A stretch of DNA of 20,731 bases from positions 1 to 20,731 of IMG/VR virus record IMGVR_UViG_3300020176_000123; one strand, given 5' to 3'. The notes below the pieces were generated by a model. It was not told the DNA's origin, searched no databases, and worked only from the letters and a program-made list of their open reading frames with translations. The position numbers were made by a program, and so were the translations under genes. Numbering within the stretch: position 1 is the stretch's first letter; each line of letters opens with the position of its first letter. This document shows, in pieces, positions 8,044 through 16,107 of the stretch. This DNA comes from a virus.

Positions 8044-9270
8044 TTAGTTAAATCTTTTTGTTTTTATTTTTAGTTTACTAGAATCAGCTCCACTAATAGC
8101 CCTAACCTTTAATCCATTAATAAATACATCACCGCCGGCCGTTTGTCTTGGCTCAGTTGTAATGTTTTTAGTTTTAGCAATCTGTTCTTTAATAGCATCG
8201 GCACGGCCCTGCTCATAGAAATGATTTACAATTTGGTCAGTATTCCTAGCGGCATAGAGAGCCTTGTGGTAACCTCCAGGGTCTTGTAATTCACCTTGAT
8301 CGTTTAAGAACGTCTCAACGAACTTTGATAAATTTTTCTGGCTGTCAGACACGGCAACAGGATCTTTTACAGAATACTTAAATTTTTTAGTTCCTACATT
8401 AAAATCGAAACCTTCGAAATTGTTGGAAAAATAATTATCAGTAACCTTTTCAAACCTGTTTATAATAGACTTTCTACTTTGTTCTTCTTGATTATAGCGA
8501 TTGAAAAAATCCATAGCTTTTTGTTGTTCTTGAGTAATACCAGGTCTTAATTTAATTTCCTCATAATACTTACTCTTTGTTTCTTCCAAAAAGTTTTTGG
8601 CTTTTGCAACCTCTTCTTTAAACGCAATTTTCTTTTTGCGTATATCCTTATCCTCATCTATTTCTTCATCATAAGAAAAATCATCCAATAAAATATCGAT
8701 GTCTTCTTGATCTAAATGAGGTTTTGTTTGTTTATAATATTCTTTTAATAAAGTATTATTATCAACGTTTGAATAATCCGCATTTAATCTTGCATAATCC
8801 TGGACTGTACCACCTGTTTCTTTCATAAACTTAACAAGTTTATCTATTCCTTCTGGTAATTCAGGCGCTTTTGTTTCTTCTAATACTTCTTTTTGTTCTG
8901 GTTCAGCAAATTTTGTTTCATTGCTTTCACTCGTTTCGGCTTCTACTAATTTTATAGGAGACTCTACTTCTTCTTTTTGACTTTCTTTGGAAGCAACTTG
9001 CTCTTCGGCGTTTCCTTCTCCCATTTTTTTGCCATCTCCGGATTGGTTAGATACATCCACCTTCTCTGTGCTTGACTCTTGAACGGCATTTTCTTCTGTT
9101 TTTTGTTCATTAGGGATTACCACTTTGGTAACTTCTTCTTGTACTTTATCTAGTGGTTCTGAGTCTTTTAATTCAACTTTTGTAATTTTTTGCTCTTGCA
9201 CTAAATTTTTTGGTTTTGTGGGTTTTTTCATTTTAAATTCCCCCTCTTGTCTTACTTGTACTTCTGCCAT
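8044..9270 (-). CDS. Candidate capsid scaffold or assembly protein (408 aa)
   Basis: The gene lies between portal and major capsid, the usual scaffold position. The first 140 residues are a low-complexity, mostly acidic arm rich in Glu, Lys, Val and Ser with no clear fold. A structured part follows, with LVKFMKETGGTVQDYARLNA (from about residue 145), LLKEYYKQTKPHLDQEDIDI, a very acidic DEEIDEDKDI and a long charged helix at about residues 210-240 (KKIAFKEEVAKAKNFLEETK). The C-terminal 30 residues are basic. High charge, long helices and disorder are typical of scaffolding proteins. I see no Ser-His protease motif, so a fused prohead protease is unlikely. The start at 9270 has a TATATC leader; an internal Met at residue 14 is a possible alternative start. 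Confidence 0.72.
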   Translation of the reverse strand: MAEVQVRQEGEFKMKKPTKPKNLVQEQKITKVELKDSEPLDKVQEEVTKVVIPNEQKTEENAVQESSTEKVDVSNQSGDGKKMGEGNAEEQVASKESQKEEVESPIKLVEAETSESNETKFAEPEQKEVLEETKAPELPEGIDKLVKFMKETGGTVQDYARLNADYSNVDNNTLLKEYYKQTKPHLDQEDIDILLDDFSYDEEIDEDKDIRKKKIAFKEEVAKAKNFLEETKSKYYEEIKLRPGITQEQQKAMDFFNRYNQEEQSRKSIINRFEKVTDNYFSNNFEGFDFNVGTKKFKYSVKDPVAVSDSQKNLSKFVETFLNDQGELQDPGGYHKALYAARNTDQIVNHFYEQGRADAIKEQIAKTKNITTEPRQTAGGDVFINGLKVRAISGADSSKLKIKTKRFN

Positions 9271-9276
9271 GATATA
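9271..9276 (-). promoter_or_regulatory. TATATC leader motif touching the start codon
   Basis: The coding strand reads ATTATTATATC directly before the ATG of the scaffold candidate, the same last six bases as at 6508-6513 and 17247-17252. Confidence 0.3.
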
Positions 9277-9304
9277 ATAATATAAAATTAATTAATAAAA
9301 AAAT

Positions 9305-11719
9305 TTACCTTGGTTCAAATTGCTCTAATCCAAACCCACCTAGATTATCATTACCTGATGATTCAAAATCTTTAGGTAATAGATCGTTTTTTCTTTGATC
9401 TATAAGTTCAGACTGTTGAGTTCCTTGAATTTTAACTCTTTGATCTTTACGGTCTTCTATTTGTTTTTCTTTTGCTGCTTGCGCGTCTGCTTGTATTTGG
9501 GCAAGCCTCATTTTATATTGGAACTCTTCACCCATTAATTGTTTTTTAATTAAAGCTTCTTGTTCCATTTTATTTATTTCAAATTCAGACTTTGCTTTTT
9601 CAATTTGTACTTTTGTTTCAGCTAGTGCTTGTTGTTTTTGTACTTCAGCCAATGCCGCCGCTTCAGAAGCTTGTGCATTAGATTGGCCTTGTGCTTGAAT
9701 ATTAGCTAATTGAGCAGCTTGTTGTTGTTCTGCTCTTTTAGTTCTTCTTAATTTTAATACTTGATTAGCCAATTTAATATTTCTTATTTCTCTAATATCA
9801 ATAGCATCTTCAAGATTAATAGAATTCTGTTGTAATGAAACTTGAATATTTTGTTCAAGTAATGCCTTCTCTTCAGCATCTGGTTCTAATTCTAAAAATA
9901 TACCAAAATTATGTATATCTAAACTTGCAATTTCTTCTAGCGTTTTTACGTTAAAAGTATTAATACTACTTAATAACGCTTCTTTGGTTAAAGGAAATTG
10001 CAAAGCATCATTTACTCTAAGACCAATATTTTCTGCGTTTCTTATAGTAATATACATTAAAGCTTTTAATATATGTCTAACAGCTACATTTGAATTTGCT
10101 GCAGCCATTTTTTGCAAGCCAACTAAAGCATTTTTATCGGGAGAACTACCATCTACAGCTTCATTTAATCCAGTAGTATCTCTTATCATTTGTAAATAAT
10201 ATTGATAAGTTTGAATTAAAGCAGAAATTTTAGACATACCATTTGAAGTCTGTAATTCTTGAATTGGTACTTTGCCTCTATTTAAATCTCCCTCTTGTGT
10301 TAATGAGCGCCCAACAATACTACCAGTTTGGAAATACATATTCAGCGCTTCTGCAGGATTATAATTGGTTCCATTACCTAAATCAACTTCGGCTAGCCCG
10401 TCCATGTCTAAATATACCCCATCTGGTACAACTCTAGATAAAACTTGTTGTAGCTTTAAATGAGTTAATTGAATCATATCTGCAAAAGAAGTTATCTTGC
10501 TTACAACCGAATCAATTCTTCCCTTATATAATCTAGGCGCACAAATAGAGTAATTCATGTTAACCTTAGTAACATTGCCATAAGGGCGGGTCATATTTTC
10601 TGATAAATTCCATTCTAATATTTTAGGCATTCCTAAAACTTTAGCCCCTGTATATAATACTTCAATACTTCTGCTAATCCTTTCAAAATTATCGCTTTCA
10701 GGCGGATTAAATTCATCATTTTTTTCTAATACTTTTTCTAAACCTTGATCAGTGTATTTTAATTTAAATACTTGGTTAGCATAAGTTTTATATTCAAAAA
10801 ATAATATAGAAACTAAATTATCATCATTATTACCACTATAATTTCTTACGTAATTACTATAATTACTTGGCCCTCTATATTTTTGAATTTCTTCTAATTC
10901 AGAACTAGTTAAATTAGGAAATTGTTTTTTTACTTCAGAAAGACTTAGGTTTTTAACTTCTCCAACATAATATATATCGTCAAAATTAGGATCTTCTGTA
11001 TAAGAATAAACAAGAGCCGCGGGGTCTACATAATTAACTTTTATACCCTCAGATAAATTAAAACTTGTTTTAGAAGCACCTATTCCTAACACAGTTAAAT
11101 CATATGCTATTTTTCTTTTTGTTTCTTGATATTTATTAAATTCAAAAACATTATTTATAACTTCCTCCTCTGCTATTTCAATGCTTTGCTTGTAATCTAA
11201 CTGCAACATTACATCTAATTCTTCTCTTGTTGCGGGTAAAGCTTTTGGATCAGCACTTGCATAAAAATTTTGGCCTGTAGCTTGATTTAATTTTTCAATA
11301 TATTCCCTATTTTGAATATCGCGCATTGCTCTAAAAGCAAACTGCGTTCTCTCTTCTAAAGCAAATGGATCGTTTGCGAAAGCTTTAATTTCATAACCTT
11401 TGTCCACCATTCCATTTACTATAATATCAACAAACTTAGGTATTATAGGTACTATTTTCCAATCTAAATTTAAATAAGACAAATCACCATTTATAGATAA
11501 TTCATCTTTATATTTCTGAACAGATTGTTCGCCCCTAGCGTATAATCTAAGGTTATGGTAGTTTTGAAAATTTTGTAAATAACGGTCGCCGCCTGTGTCT
11601 TGCCTAAACCATTCATTTTCAATAGCTTGCCCCACTTGTAGCCCATAGTCGTAACTATTTTTTATTTCGTCAGATACCACTTGGTCCGGAAATGAACTAT
11701 TGTAATTTGTATAAACCAT
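9305..11719 (-). CDS. Portal protein with long coiled-coil C-terminus (804 aa)
   Basis: The gene follows the large terminase by 4 bases, the classical portal position, and its 804 residues match the large portals of podovirus-type phages. The core runs from residue 1 to about 650. It includes an N-terminal EVINNVFEFNKYQETKRKIA, which looks like the part facing the stem, and the stretch TYQYYLQMIRDTTGLNEAVD followed by SSPDKNALVGLQKMA. The latter, with its 'DTTG(L/I)NE...' signature, is typical of portal proteins of marine and crAss-like phages as I remember them. From about residue 655 to 775 comes an unusually long Gln/Ala/Glu/Lys-rich coiled coil (EQQQAAQLANIQAQGQSNAQ and on), presumably the barrel that projects into the capsid. 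After it, QGTQQSELIDQRKNDLLPKD ends in a Gly-rich tail. Portal is a confident call; the exact family needs a search. Confidence 0.88.
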   Translation of the reverse strand: MVYTNYNSSFPDQVVSDEIKNSYDYGLQVGQAIENEWFRQDTGGDRYLQNFQNYHNLRLYARGEQSVQKYKDELSINGDLSYLNLDWKIVPIIPKFVDIIVNGMVDKGYEIKAFANDPFALEERTQFAFRAMRDIQNREYIEKLNQATGQNFYASADPKALPATREELDVMLQLDYKQSIEIAEEEVINNVFEFNKYQETKRKIAYDLTVLGIGASKTSFNLSEGIKVNYVDPAALVYSYTEDPNFDDIYYVGEVKNLSLSEVKKQFPNLTSSELEEIQKYRGPSNYSNYVRNYSGNNDDNLVSILFFEYKTYANQVFKLKYTDQGLEKVLEKNDEFNPPESDNFERISRSIEVLYTGAKVLGMPKILEWNLSENMTRPYGNVTKVNMNYSICAPRLYKGRIDSVVSKITSFADMIQLTHLKLQQVLSRVVPDGVYLDMDGLAEVDLGNGTNYNPAEALNMYFQTGSIVGRSLTQEGDLNRGKVPIQELQTSNGMSKISALIQTYQYYLQMIRDTTGLNEAVDGSSPDKNALVGLQKMAAANSNVAVRHILKALMYITIRNAENIGLRVNDALQFPLTKEALLSSINTFNVKTLEEIASLDIHNFGIFLELEPDAEEKALLEQNIQVSLQQNSINLEDAIDIREIRNIKLANQVLKLRRTKRAEQQQAAQLANIQAQGQSNAQASEAAALAEVQKQQALAETKVQIEKAKSEFEINKMEQEALIKKQLMGEEFQYKMRLAQIQADAQAAKEKQIEDRKDQRVKIQGTQQSELIDQRKNDLLPKDFESSGNDNLGGFGLEQFEPR

Positions 11720-11723
11720 TTAT

Positions 11724-13943
11724 TTAAATTATTTTTGACGTAACTCCATCGTTATTATATTTTCTTATTTGCAAGCTTACTGGCTCAAACGTTCTTTTAG
11801 AAATTGGTGCATATCTATTTTTATTACAAGCCATAATAGCTAATCCAGAACTAATAGAAGCATCGTGCTTTGTTCTGTTATTTAAATTAAATTTAGCCCA
11901 ATCATTTAAAGTTCTAATAAAATACATATTTCCGTAACTATCATTATTAAAACCCACATGGTCATTAATATAAGTTTCAATTGCGGCGGCATGGGATTGT
12001 TTCATGTCTTCACTAGAGTTCGGTACGCCACCTATTTCTCTTTCGGTTACAGATAATTTATTATATACTTTGTCGGGTCTATTCATTGAGTAACCCCTAT
12101 AACCTCTTCTTTTAATATAATATAATAATCTAGGTTTATTATTTTCTGCTAATATTGGCATACCATAAAAAACTAAAGCCATTAAAACATCTTCAAAAAA
12201 TATTTCAGTATTATCAGGTCTAGCAATATATTCTAAAAAAAATTGGTTTGGCGGCACATCAGCCATAGTAAATTTTGTTAACCCATGCAAAGCCCCTTTT
12301 GATCCTCTCCCATCTACTGTACCCGATATATCGTAACTATCACATCCAAAAGCCCCAAAGTCTTCATTGCCGGGGTATTTTATACCATTTTTTATAATAA
12401 CTTTATTTTGCAAATGATACGGAGGTGTCCACGTAATAAAAAACCTACCATTTTTATTTGGCATAAAAATTACTTTAGTATCTTTTATACCATTTTCCCA
12501 TTGAAAATTACCCTGAGTAACTAAACCACTATATTTAGCTTCTTCAACATAATCTATTTGTTCATATATTTTTGACAAATTAAACAATGATTGTTTCGCT
12601 TCATCCCTAAAGGCGTGTTCTTGTGTTCTTGGAAATTGTCTATAAAATTCATTTAAAGCATCTTGATCGGATTTTAATCCTTCTACTTCATTTTGCCAGT
12701 ACTCAATTACCCCAGTGTCAATCCATTGGCCATCAATCCCTTTGACTTTTTCATCAGGGGTGTCGAATACAGGTAATCCATACATGTCAATGAATCCTTC
12801 GTAATTCCATTCCATAGGTATGAACAAACTATATAGTCCTGTACTAGTCTGTCCATTGCGGTTTCTTTTTGTAACATCCGAGCCATTATAAAGTTTTTTA
12901 AAGTTTTCACCTCCTTTATCTAACGCATTTGATGTAGATCCCATCATACACTTACCAACTATCTTGCTTCCTAATCTTAAAGTAGTTTTAGTTACGCGCC
13001 AATTATTTAATATATTATCAGGGCGTTCCCATTTACCAGATTCATCATGAATCAATAATTTTAATTTTTCACCATCATAACTGTTATCCCCTGTGTTTTT
13101 CCAGTCAATGGTTGTATCTAAGCCATCAATATCTTCCAGCTCTTCTCCTATTTCAATTTTTTTCCTAGTTAATTTTGATGCTGGAACTCTATATGCGAGC
13201 TCTGTTTTCGGCCTATCCATTCCGTCTTGTATTGGCTTGAAAAAAAACGGGTAGTTTGTGGATATGGGTACAACTTTATCGGTAAACATTTTTTTTGCAT
13301 CTGCACCCGTCTTCGATAAAATTCCAAATCTAGCATCGCTTGATATTGTTGCCTGGTTAACAGCTTCCGACGATCCCATAAAGCTAAATCCAGACCGTCT
13401 ATTTTTGAGATAGATAATGCCATAACATCTTTCATCGGCCTTACAGGCTTCCCAAAATATAAAGAATAGTCTATTTGATTCCCTAAAGTCTGCTGCCCCA
13501 ACATCAATCTTGGTGTGTTGCAAGTACATATAATGAGAACCAGTAATATAAGTTGGAATACCTTTATTATAAAACGCAAATCCTTCATTTCTATATTTAA
13601 ATTCATTATCAATATAATCGTACCAATTTTCTTTAAAGCTATCTGGGTGTTTATTCCAATCAAATACAGACTTTATTTTAATTAATTGTTCTGGAAAAAA
13701 AAGTTTTTCCCAATATTGGTCTGCTTTAACTTTACTTCTTTGATAAGCTTTATCTATTAATGGTAAGGCAATTTTTAGATTTTGAATTTCATATATCTCA
13801 CCAATCGTACCATCTTTACTTATAACTACTAAGTCGTACTCTTTATTATAGCCGTAATTAAATTTTTTTAATCTATTTAATCTTTTTAAAGTATTAGGTT
13901 TTATATGTTTATCTAATACTTTATATAATGTTTGTTGATACAT
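11724..13943 (-). CDS. terL: Terminase large subunit
   Basis: This is the DNA-packaging motor, with an ATPase and a nuclease domain in 739 residues. A Walker A-like segment KNRRSGFSFM is at residues 180-189, the degenerate form common in terminases. Walker B is LKLLIHDESGKW with D300 and E301. The coupling motif IVGKCMMGSTSN follows at about residues 328-339. The RNase H-like nuclease part shows DFGAFGCDSYDISG (D535 and nearby acidic residues) and near the end the third metal-binding site, TKHDASISSGLAIMA (D694). Before the ATPase core lies GIPTYITGSHYMYLQ, which I associate with terminases of crAss-like and related phages. The gene shares one base with the preceding gene (TAATG) and lies 4 bases before the portal gene. 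Full length with all motifs, so it is probably active. Confidence 0.95.
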   Translation of the reverse strand: MYQQTLYKVLDKHIKPNTLKRLNRLKKFNYGYNKEYDLVVISKDGTIGEIYEIQNLKIALPLIDKAYQRSKVKADQYWEKLFFPEQLIKIKSVFDWNKHPDSFKENWYDYIDNEFKYRNEGFAFYNKGIPTYITGSHYMYLQHTKIDVGAADFRESNRLFFIFWEACKADERCYGIIYLKNRRSGFSFMGSSEAVNQATISSDARFGILSKTGADAKKMFTDKVVPISTNYPFFFKPIQDGMDRPKTELAYRVPASKLTRKKIEIGEELEDIDGLDTTIDWKNTGDNSYDGEKLKLLIHDESGKWERPDNILNNWRVTKTTLRLGSKIVGKCMMGSTSNALDKGGENFKKLYNGSDVTKRNRNGQTSTGLYSLFIPMEWNYEGFIDMYGLPVFDTPDEKVKGIDGQWIDTGVIEYWQNEVEGLKSDQDALNEFYRQFPRTQEHAFRDEAKQSLFNLSKIYEQIDYVEEAKYSGLVTQGNFQWENGIKDTKVIFMPNKNGRFFITWTPPYHLQNKVIIKNGIKYPGNEDFGAFGCDSYDISGTVDGRGSKGALHGLTKFTMADVPPNQFFLEYIARPDNTEIFFEDVLMALVFYGMPILAENNKPRLLYYIKRRGYRGYSMNRPDKVYNKLSVTEREIGGVPNSSEDMKQSHAAAIETYINDHVGFNNDSYGNMYFIRTLNDWAKFNLNNRTKHDASISSGLAIMACNKNRYAPISKRTFEPVSLQIRKYNNDGVTSKII

Positions 13944-14209
13944 TATTTAGATCTTTTTTCAGCAAACCCTCCAAATTGCTTTGAAGCTGTGTCATTATTT
14001 TCTAATAATTTTTTTTCTGATTCTATTCTTGTAAGAATTTCAAATGCATCAAATATGGCTAATTTTTTTGTAGCTGCCGCATTTTTTAATCTATCAGCAC
14101 TAATATCATCATCACTATCTACAATAGCTTCCTTGGCCACTTTTATTAATTCCTCAACTGCTTTTTGCCCAGCTTGGATTATATTTAATTTCGTTTCCTT
14201 GATGTTCAT
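13943..14209 (-). CDS. Candidate small terminase subunit (about 88 aa)
   Basis: A short, helical protein lies directly before the large terminase gene, with a TAATG overlap; this is the standard position of the small terminase subunit. Helix-rich blocks are IIQAGQKAVEELIKVAKEAI and RLKNAAATKKLAIFDAFEIL, then TRIESEKKLLE, and it ends with the basic GGFAEKRSK. No HTH can be assigned with certainty. I place the start at the ATG at 14209, because its leader TTATTAAAT is A/T-rich like other leaders here. An ATG at 14227 would add MILLLN. Either start lies inside the preceding gene, an overlap of 56 or 74 bases, which is long for phage genes. The small terminase role is inferred from position, size and helical content. 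Confidence 0.68.
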   Translation of the reverse strand: MNIKETKLNIIQAGQKAVEELIKVAKEAIVDSDDDISADRLKNAAATKKLAIFDAFEILTRIESEKKLLENNDTASKQFGGFAEKRSK

Positions 14210-14759
14210 ATTTAATAACAATATCATTTGATTTCATACAATATAAAAGCTCATTATCAATAATAAATTCCCATTCACTATTTGGCGTATACCCCACTAG
14301 GTCACCAGGAGCTATTTTAAGCTTATTTAAGACACTATTACCATATCTTAATATACCAACAAGGCTTTTAGTTTTATCTAGAGTTAAATTGTCTCTATTT
14401 AAAATTGGTTTTACAAAACAACGGTCCATAAAAGATTCCCATTTATTTTGTTTTTTATACATATATATTTGATCGGGTTGGCAAAAATAAAGATTGTCTT
14501 TAAAATATTTACTACTATTTTTTTCTTTCCCCCTAATATCGTAATACCTTCTAAATACGTTATGATGTATAATTACGTGATCTCCAGGCTTTATTACAGT
14601 TTTGTAAGCAAGTGGAGTACTTATTACCTTAGCCGTTTTATTTACAAACTTAAAAGATTCAATTTTTGTATTTAAAATTAGCTTTAAATTGTCTACTTCT
14701 ATAGTATTATTATATCTTTCGCCAATAGGTTCAACAATAAAATCATAAAGACTATTCAT
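14154..14759 (-). CDS. Tandem GroES-like (two co-chaperonin folds) protein
   Basis: The 201 residues can be read as two GroES folds in a row. Domain 1 (about residues 1-106) begins SLYDFIVEPIGER, like the LHDRVIVKR of GroES, has IKPGDHVIIHH where GroES has VKVGDIVIFND, and ends DNLYFCQPDQIYMY, like DNEEVLIMSESDILAI. Domain 2 (about residues 108-190) has MDRCFVKPI, LVGILRYGN, LKIAPGDLVGYTP, and IIDNELLYCMKSNDIVI, a close match to the GroES C-terminus. The mobile loop is poorly kept: domain 1 may have LKLILN in its place, and domain 2 is shortened there. Tandem GroES is known from chloroplast Cpn20. This gene is about 3.6 kb from the phage GroES. It overlaps its neighbours by 8 bases upstream and 56-74 downstream. 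It might cap the phage GroEL or fold a terminase or capsid protein; that is inference. Confidence 0.75.
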   Translation of the reverse strand: MNSLYDFIVEPIGERYNNTIEVDNLKLILNTKIESFKFVNKTAKVISTPLAYKTVIKPGDHVIIHHNVFRRYYDIRGKEKNSSKYFKDNLYFCQPDQIYMYKKQNKWESFMDRCFVKPILNRDNLTLDKTKSLVGILRYGNSVLNKLKIAPGDLVGYTPNSEWEFIIDNELLYCMKSNDIVIKYEHQGNEIKYNPSWAKSS

Positions 14760-14982
14760 ATTTTAAATCATATTCTACAGAGATTGCCATATTAGTATTG
14801 AACTTTTTCCATGGCACTACCTCATCATCTTTTTTAATATGAATATTATAAGAACCGTCAGTATCTTCAAATATGATATAAGCTATTTTATGACCACCGT
14901 AGACTTCTTGCCCTATAGAGTAATGCATAGCATCATTTTTATAATCAGCTCCGATACTGATCTTTCTTATAATACTTGACAT
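14752..14982 (-). CDS. Small conserved phage protein, function unknown (76 aa)
   Basis: The protein has 76 residues and is beta-rich. It starts with SSIIRKISIGADYKNDAMHY and GQEVYGGHKIAYIIFED, followed by DGSYNIHIKKDDEVVPWKKF. I recall very similar N-terminal sequences among marine phage hypothetical proteins, but no assigned function. It overlaps the GroES-like gene by 8 bases and may be co-translated with it. There is no membrane segment or enzyme motif. It might belong to the same assembly-helper group as its neighbour, but nothing in its sequence shows this. Confidence 0.75.
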   Translation of the reverse strand: MSSIIRKISIGADYKNDAMHYSIGQEVYGGHKIAYIIFEDTDGSYNIHIKKDDEVVPWKKFNTNMAISVEYDLKYE

Positions 14983-14988
14983 TTTATT

Positions 14989-15246
14989 TTATTGTTTAAT
15001 TTCTGATTGATCTATTTCTGTGTAAATTCCAGTTTCTAAATCTACACTTATAGCCCCGTATTCTTTTTCTAACTCTTTTTTATACTCTTCCATTTCTTGA
15101 ACTAGCCCAGAGTATTCATGTAATAGCACATGCTTTTGTTGTTCTAAGAATCCTACATCCCTCAATTTATTACTCATTGAAATCTGTTGGTCTTTAATTT
15201 TAGCTAATTGCTCTTCTGTTACTTTTTTTTCTTCTACTTTTTTCAT
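14989..15246 (-). CDS. Small coiled-coil protein, function unknown (85 aa)
   Basis: Residues 1-65 are a charged heptad-type coil: a Lys/Glu-rich start, EEQLAKIKDQQISMSNKLRD, then EYSGLVQEMEEYKKELEKEY. The end, AISVDLETGIYTEID, looks like a short beta hairpin. Proteins with this make-up (a coil followed by GAI...L..G.Y.EI) are frequent in marine phages from memory, but the role is not known to me. It lies between the holin and the GroES-like gene. The length and character would fit a small structural or assembly partner. Confidence 0.72.
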   Translation of the reverse strand: MKKVEEKKVTEEQLAKIKDQQISMSNKLRDVGFLEQQKHVLLHEYSGLVQEMEEYKKELEKEYGAISVDLETGIYTEIDQSEIKQ

Positions 15247-15271
15247 TTGATTAAATTTAAATTAATTATTA

Positions 15272-15652
15272 TTACTTTGATTTATCTTTTATTTTTTCAA
15301 AGGTCCTAAGGCCTCCTAGACCTAGCATACCTAACAAAACAGTCATTAAATGTTCCATTTGTAATGCAGGAGGTACACTTTCTGGTTTTACTACCCATAT
15401 AAATAAATCTCTTATTACAAAATTATACATTAAAGCTATTCCACAAATCCACCCTATAAATGGACGCCACCCAGCAACAAATATAGTTCTGTGCTGGGCT
15501 TCAATCTCATTTATTTTAGTTTGTATTTCAATTAATTCTTTAGGGTCTAACTCTTTGCCTTTAATAGCTTCCCGTATTTCCCAAGCTAGGCCACCTGCAA
15601 CAGATTTATTTCCGTTGTTACCTTTTAATAACCCAACTAGTAATTTCCACAT
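15272..15652 (-). CDS. Holin, three-transmembrane GTA type
   Basis: The pattern matches the family 'Holin of 3TMs, for gene-transfer release' (Pfam GTA_holin_3TM), which opens the inner membrane at lysis. The N-terminal 50 residues are soluble and helical. Then come the membrane parts: the signature AGWRPFIGWICGIALMYNFV at residues 60-79, a second hydrophobic stretch LFIWVV nearby, and the last segment LMTVLLGMLGLGGLRTFEKI at residues 102-121. GWRPFIGW and GLGGLRTFEK are the landmarks I recognise. It begins 3 bases after the neighbouring 146-residue gene. No classic endolysin is visible in this window; the metallopeptidase candidate at 16108-16425 is the only enzyme-like neighbour. Confidence 0.88.
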   Translation of the reverse strand: MWKLLVGLLKGNNGNKSVAGGLAWEIREAIKGKELDPKELIEIQTKINEIEAQHRTIFVAGWRPFIGWICGIALMYNFVIRDLFIWVVKPESVPPALQMEHLMTVLLGMLGLGGLRTFEKIKDKSK

Positions 15653-15655
15653 TTA

Positions 15656-16096
15656 CTACGATTTATATTTTAGTGCTCTTACTTTTTGTAGAACTTTTTT
15701 CCTTGAACCAACTCTTTTGGATTCAAGAACTTTTCCTCCGCCCACTAGTGGTTCGCCCACTTCTTTAGGCACATAGCCACCACCGGCCGCTGGTTTTTCG
15801 TAAAATGGCTTACCTGTTCCGGCACCAATTGTTTCAGTTACCATAGTACCTGTTGGGAAAAAGTCAGGTATTGAAGGGGTATAATCAAAATCATCTTCTT
15901 TTTTCTTAGCCTTCTTTTTTCCACCTTTCATTTCCATAGCAGATCCCTTATAAGATCCACCCATAGCAACAGGAGAGCCTGCAGCTATAGAATGTTTTGA
16001 CATCCAAGACGCTTGTTTTACAACAGGCATATCTTTGTTTAAGTTCTTTTTTTCTTGATTGGCGGACTCACCACCATATCCAAATCCTTTAGGCAT
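15656..16096 (-). CDS. Small Gly/Lys-rich phage protein, function unknown (146 aa)
   Basis: The protein is low in complexity. It opens with PKGFGYGGESANQEKKNLNK, has a Met/Gly/Ser stretch and a basic run (KGGKKKAKKKEDD) around residues 58-70, then a Pro/Gly-rich part (TGKPFYEKPAAGGGYVPKE), and ends with the basic SRKKVLQKVRALKYKS. No fold, membrane segment or catalytic motif can be recognised. Its basic character suggests a DNA- or RNA-binding or a packaged virion component, but this is only a guess. It lies 3 bases from the holin gene and 11 bases from the metallopeptidase gene. Confidence 0.7.
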   Translation of the reverse strand: MPKGFGYGGESANQEKKNLNKDMPVVKQASWMSKHSIAAGSPVAMGGSYKGSAMEMKGGKKKAKKKEDDFDYTPSIPDFFPTGTMVTETIGAGTGKPFYEKPAAGGGYVPKEVGEPLVGGGKVLESKRVGSRKKVLQKVRALKYKS

Positions 16097-16107
16097 AATT
16101 TTAATTT

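Noticed and set aside
13169-13663. Minus-strand frame of 164 codons within the terminase region
   Set aside because: It is in another frame of terL, whose motifs are intact over the same bases.
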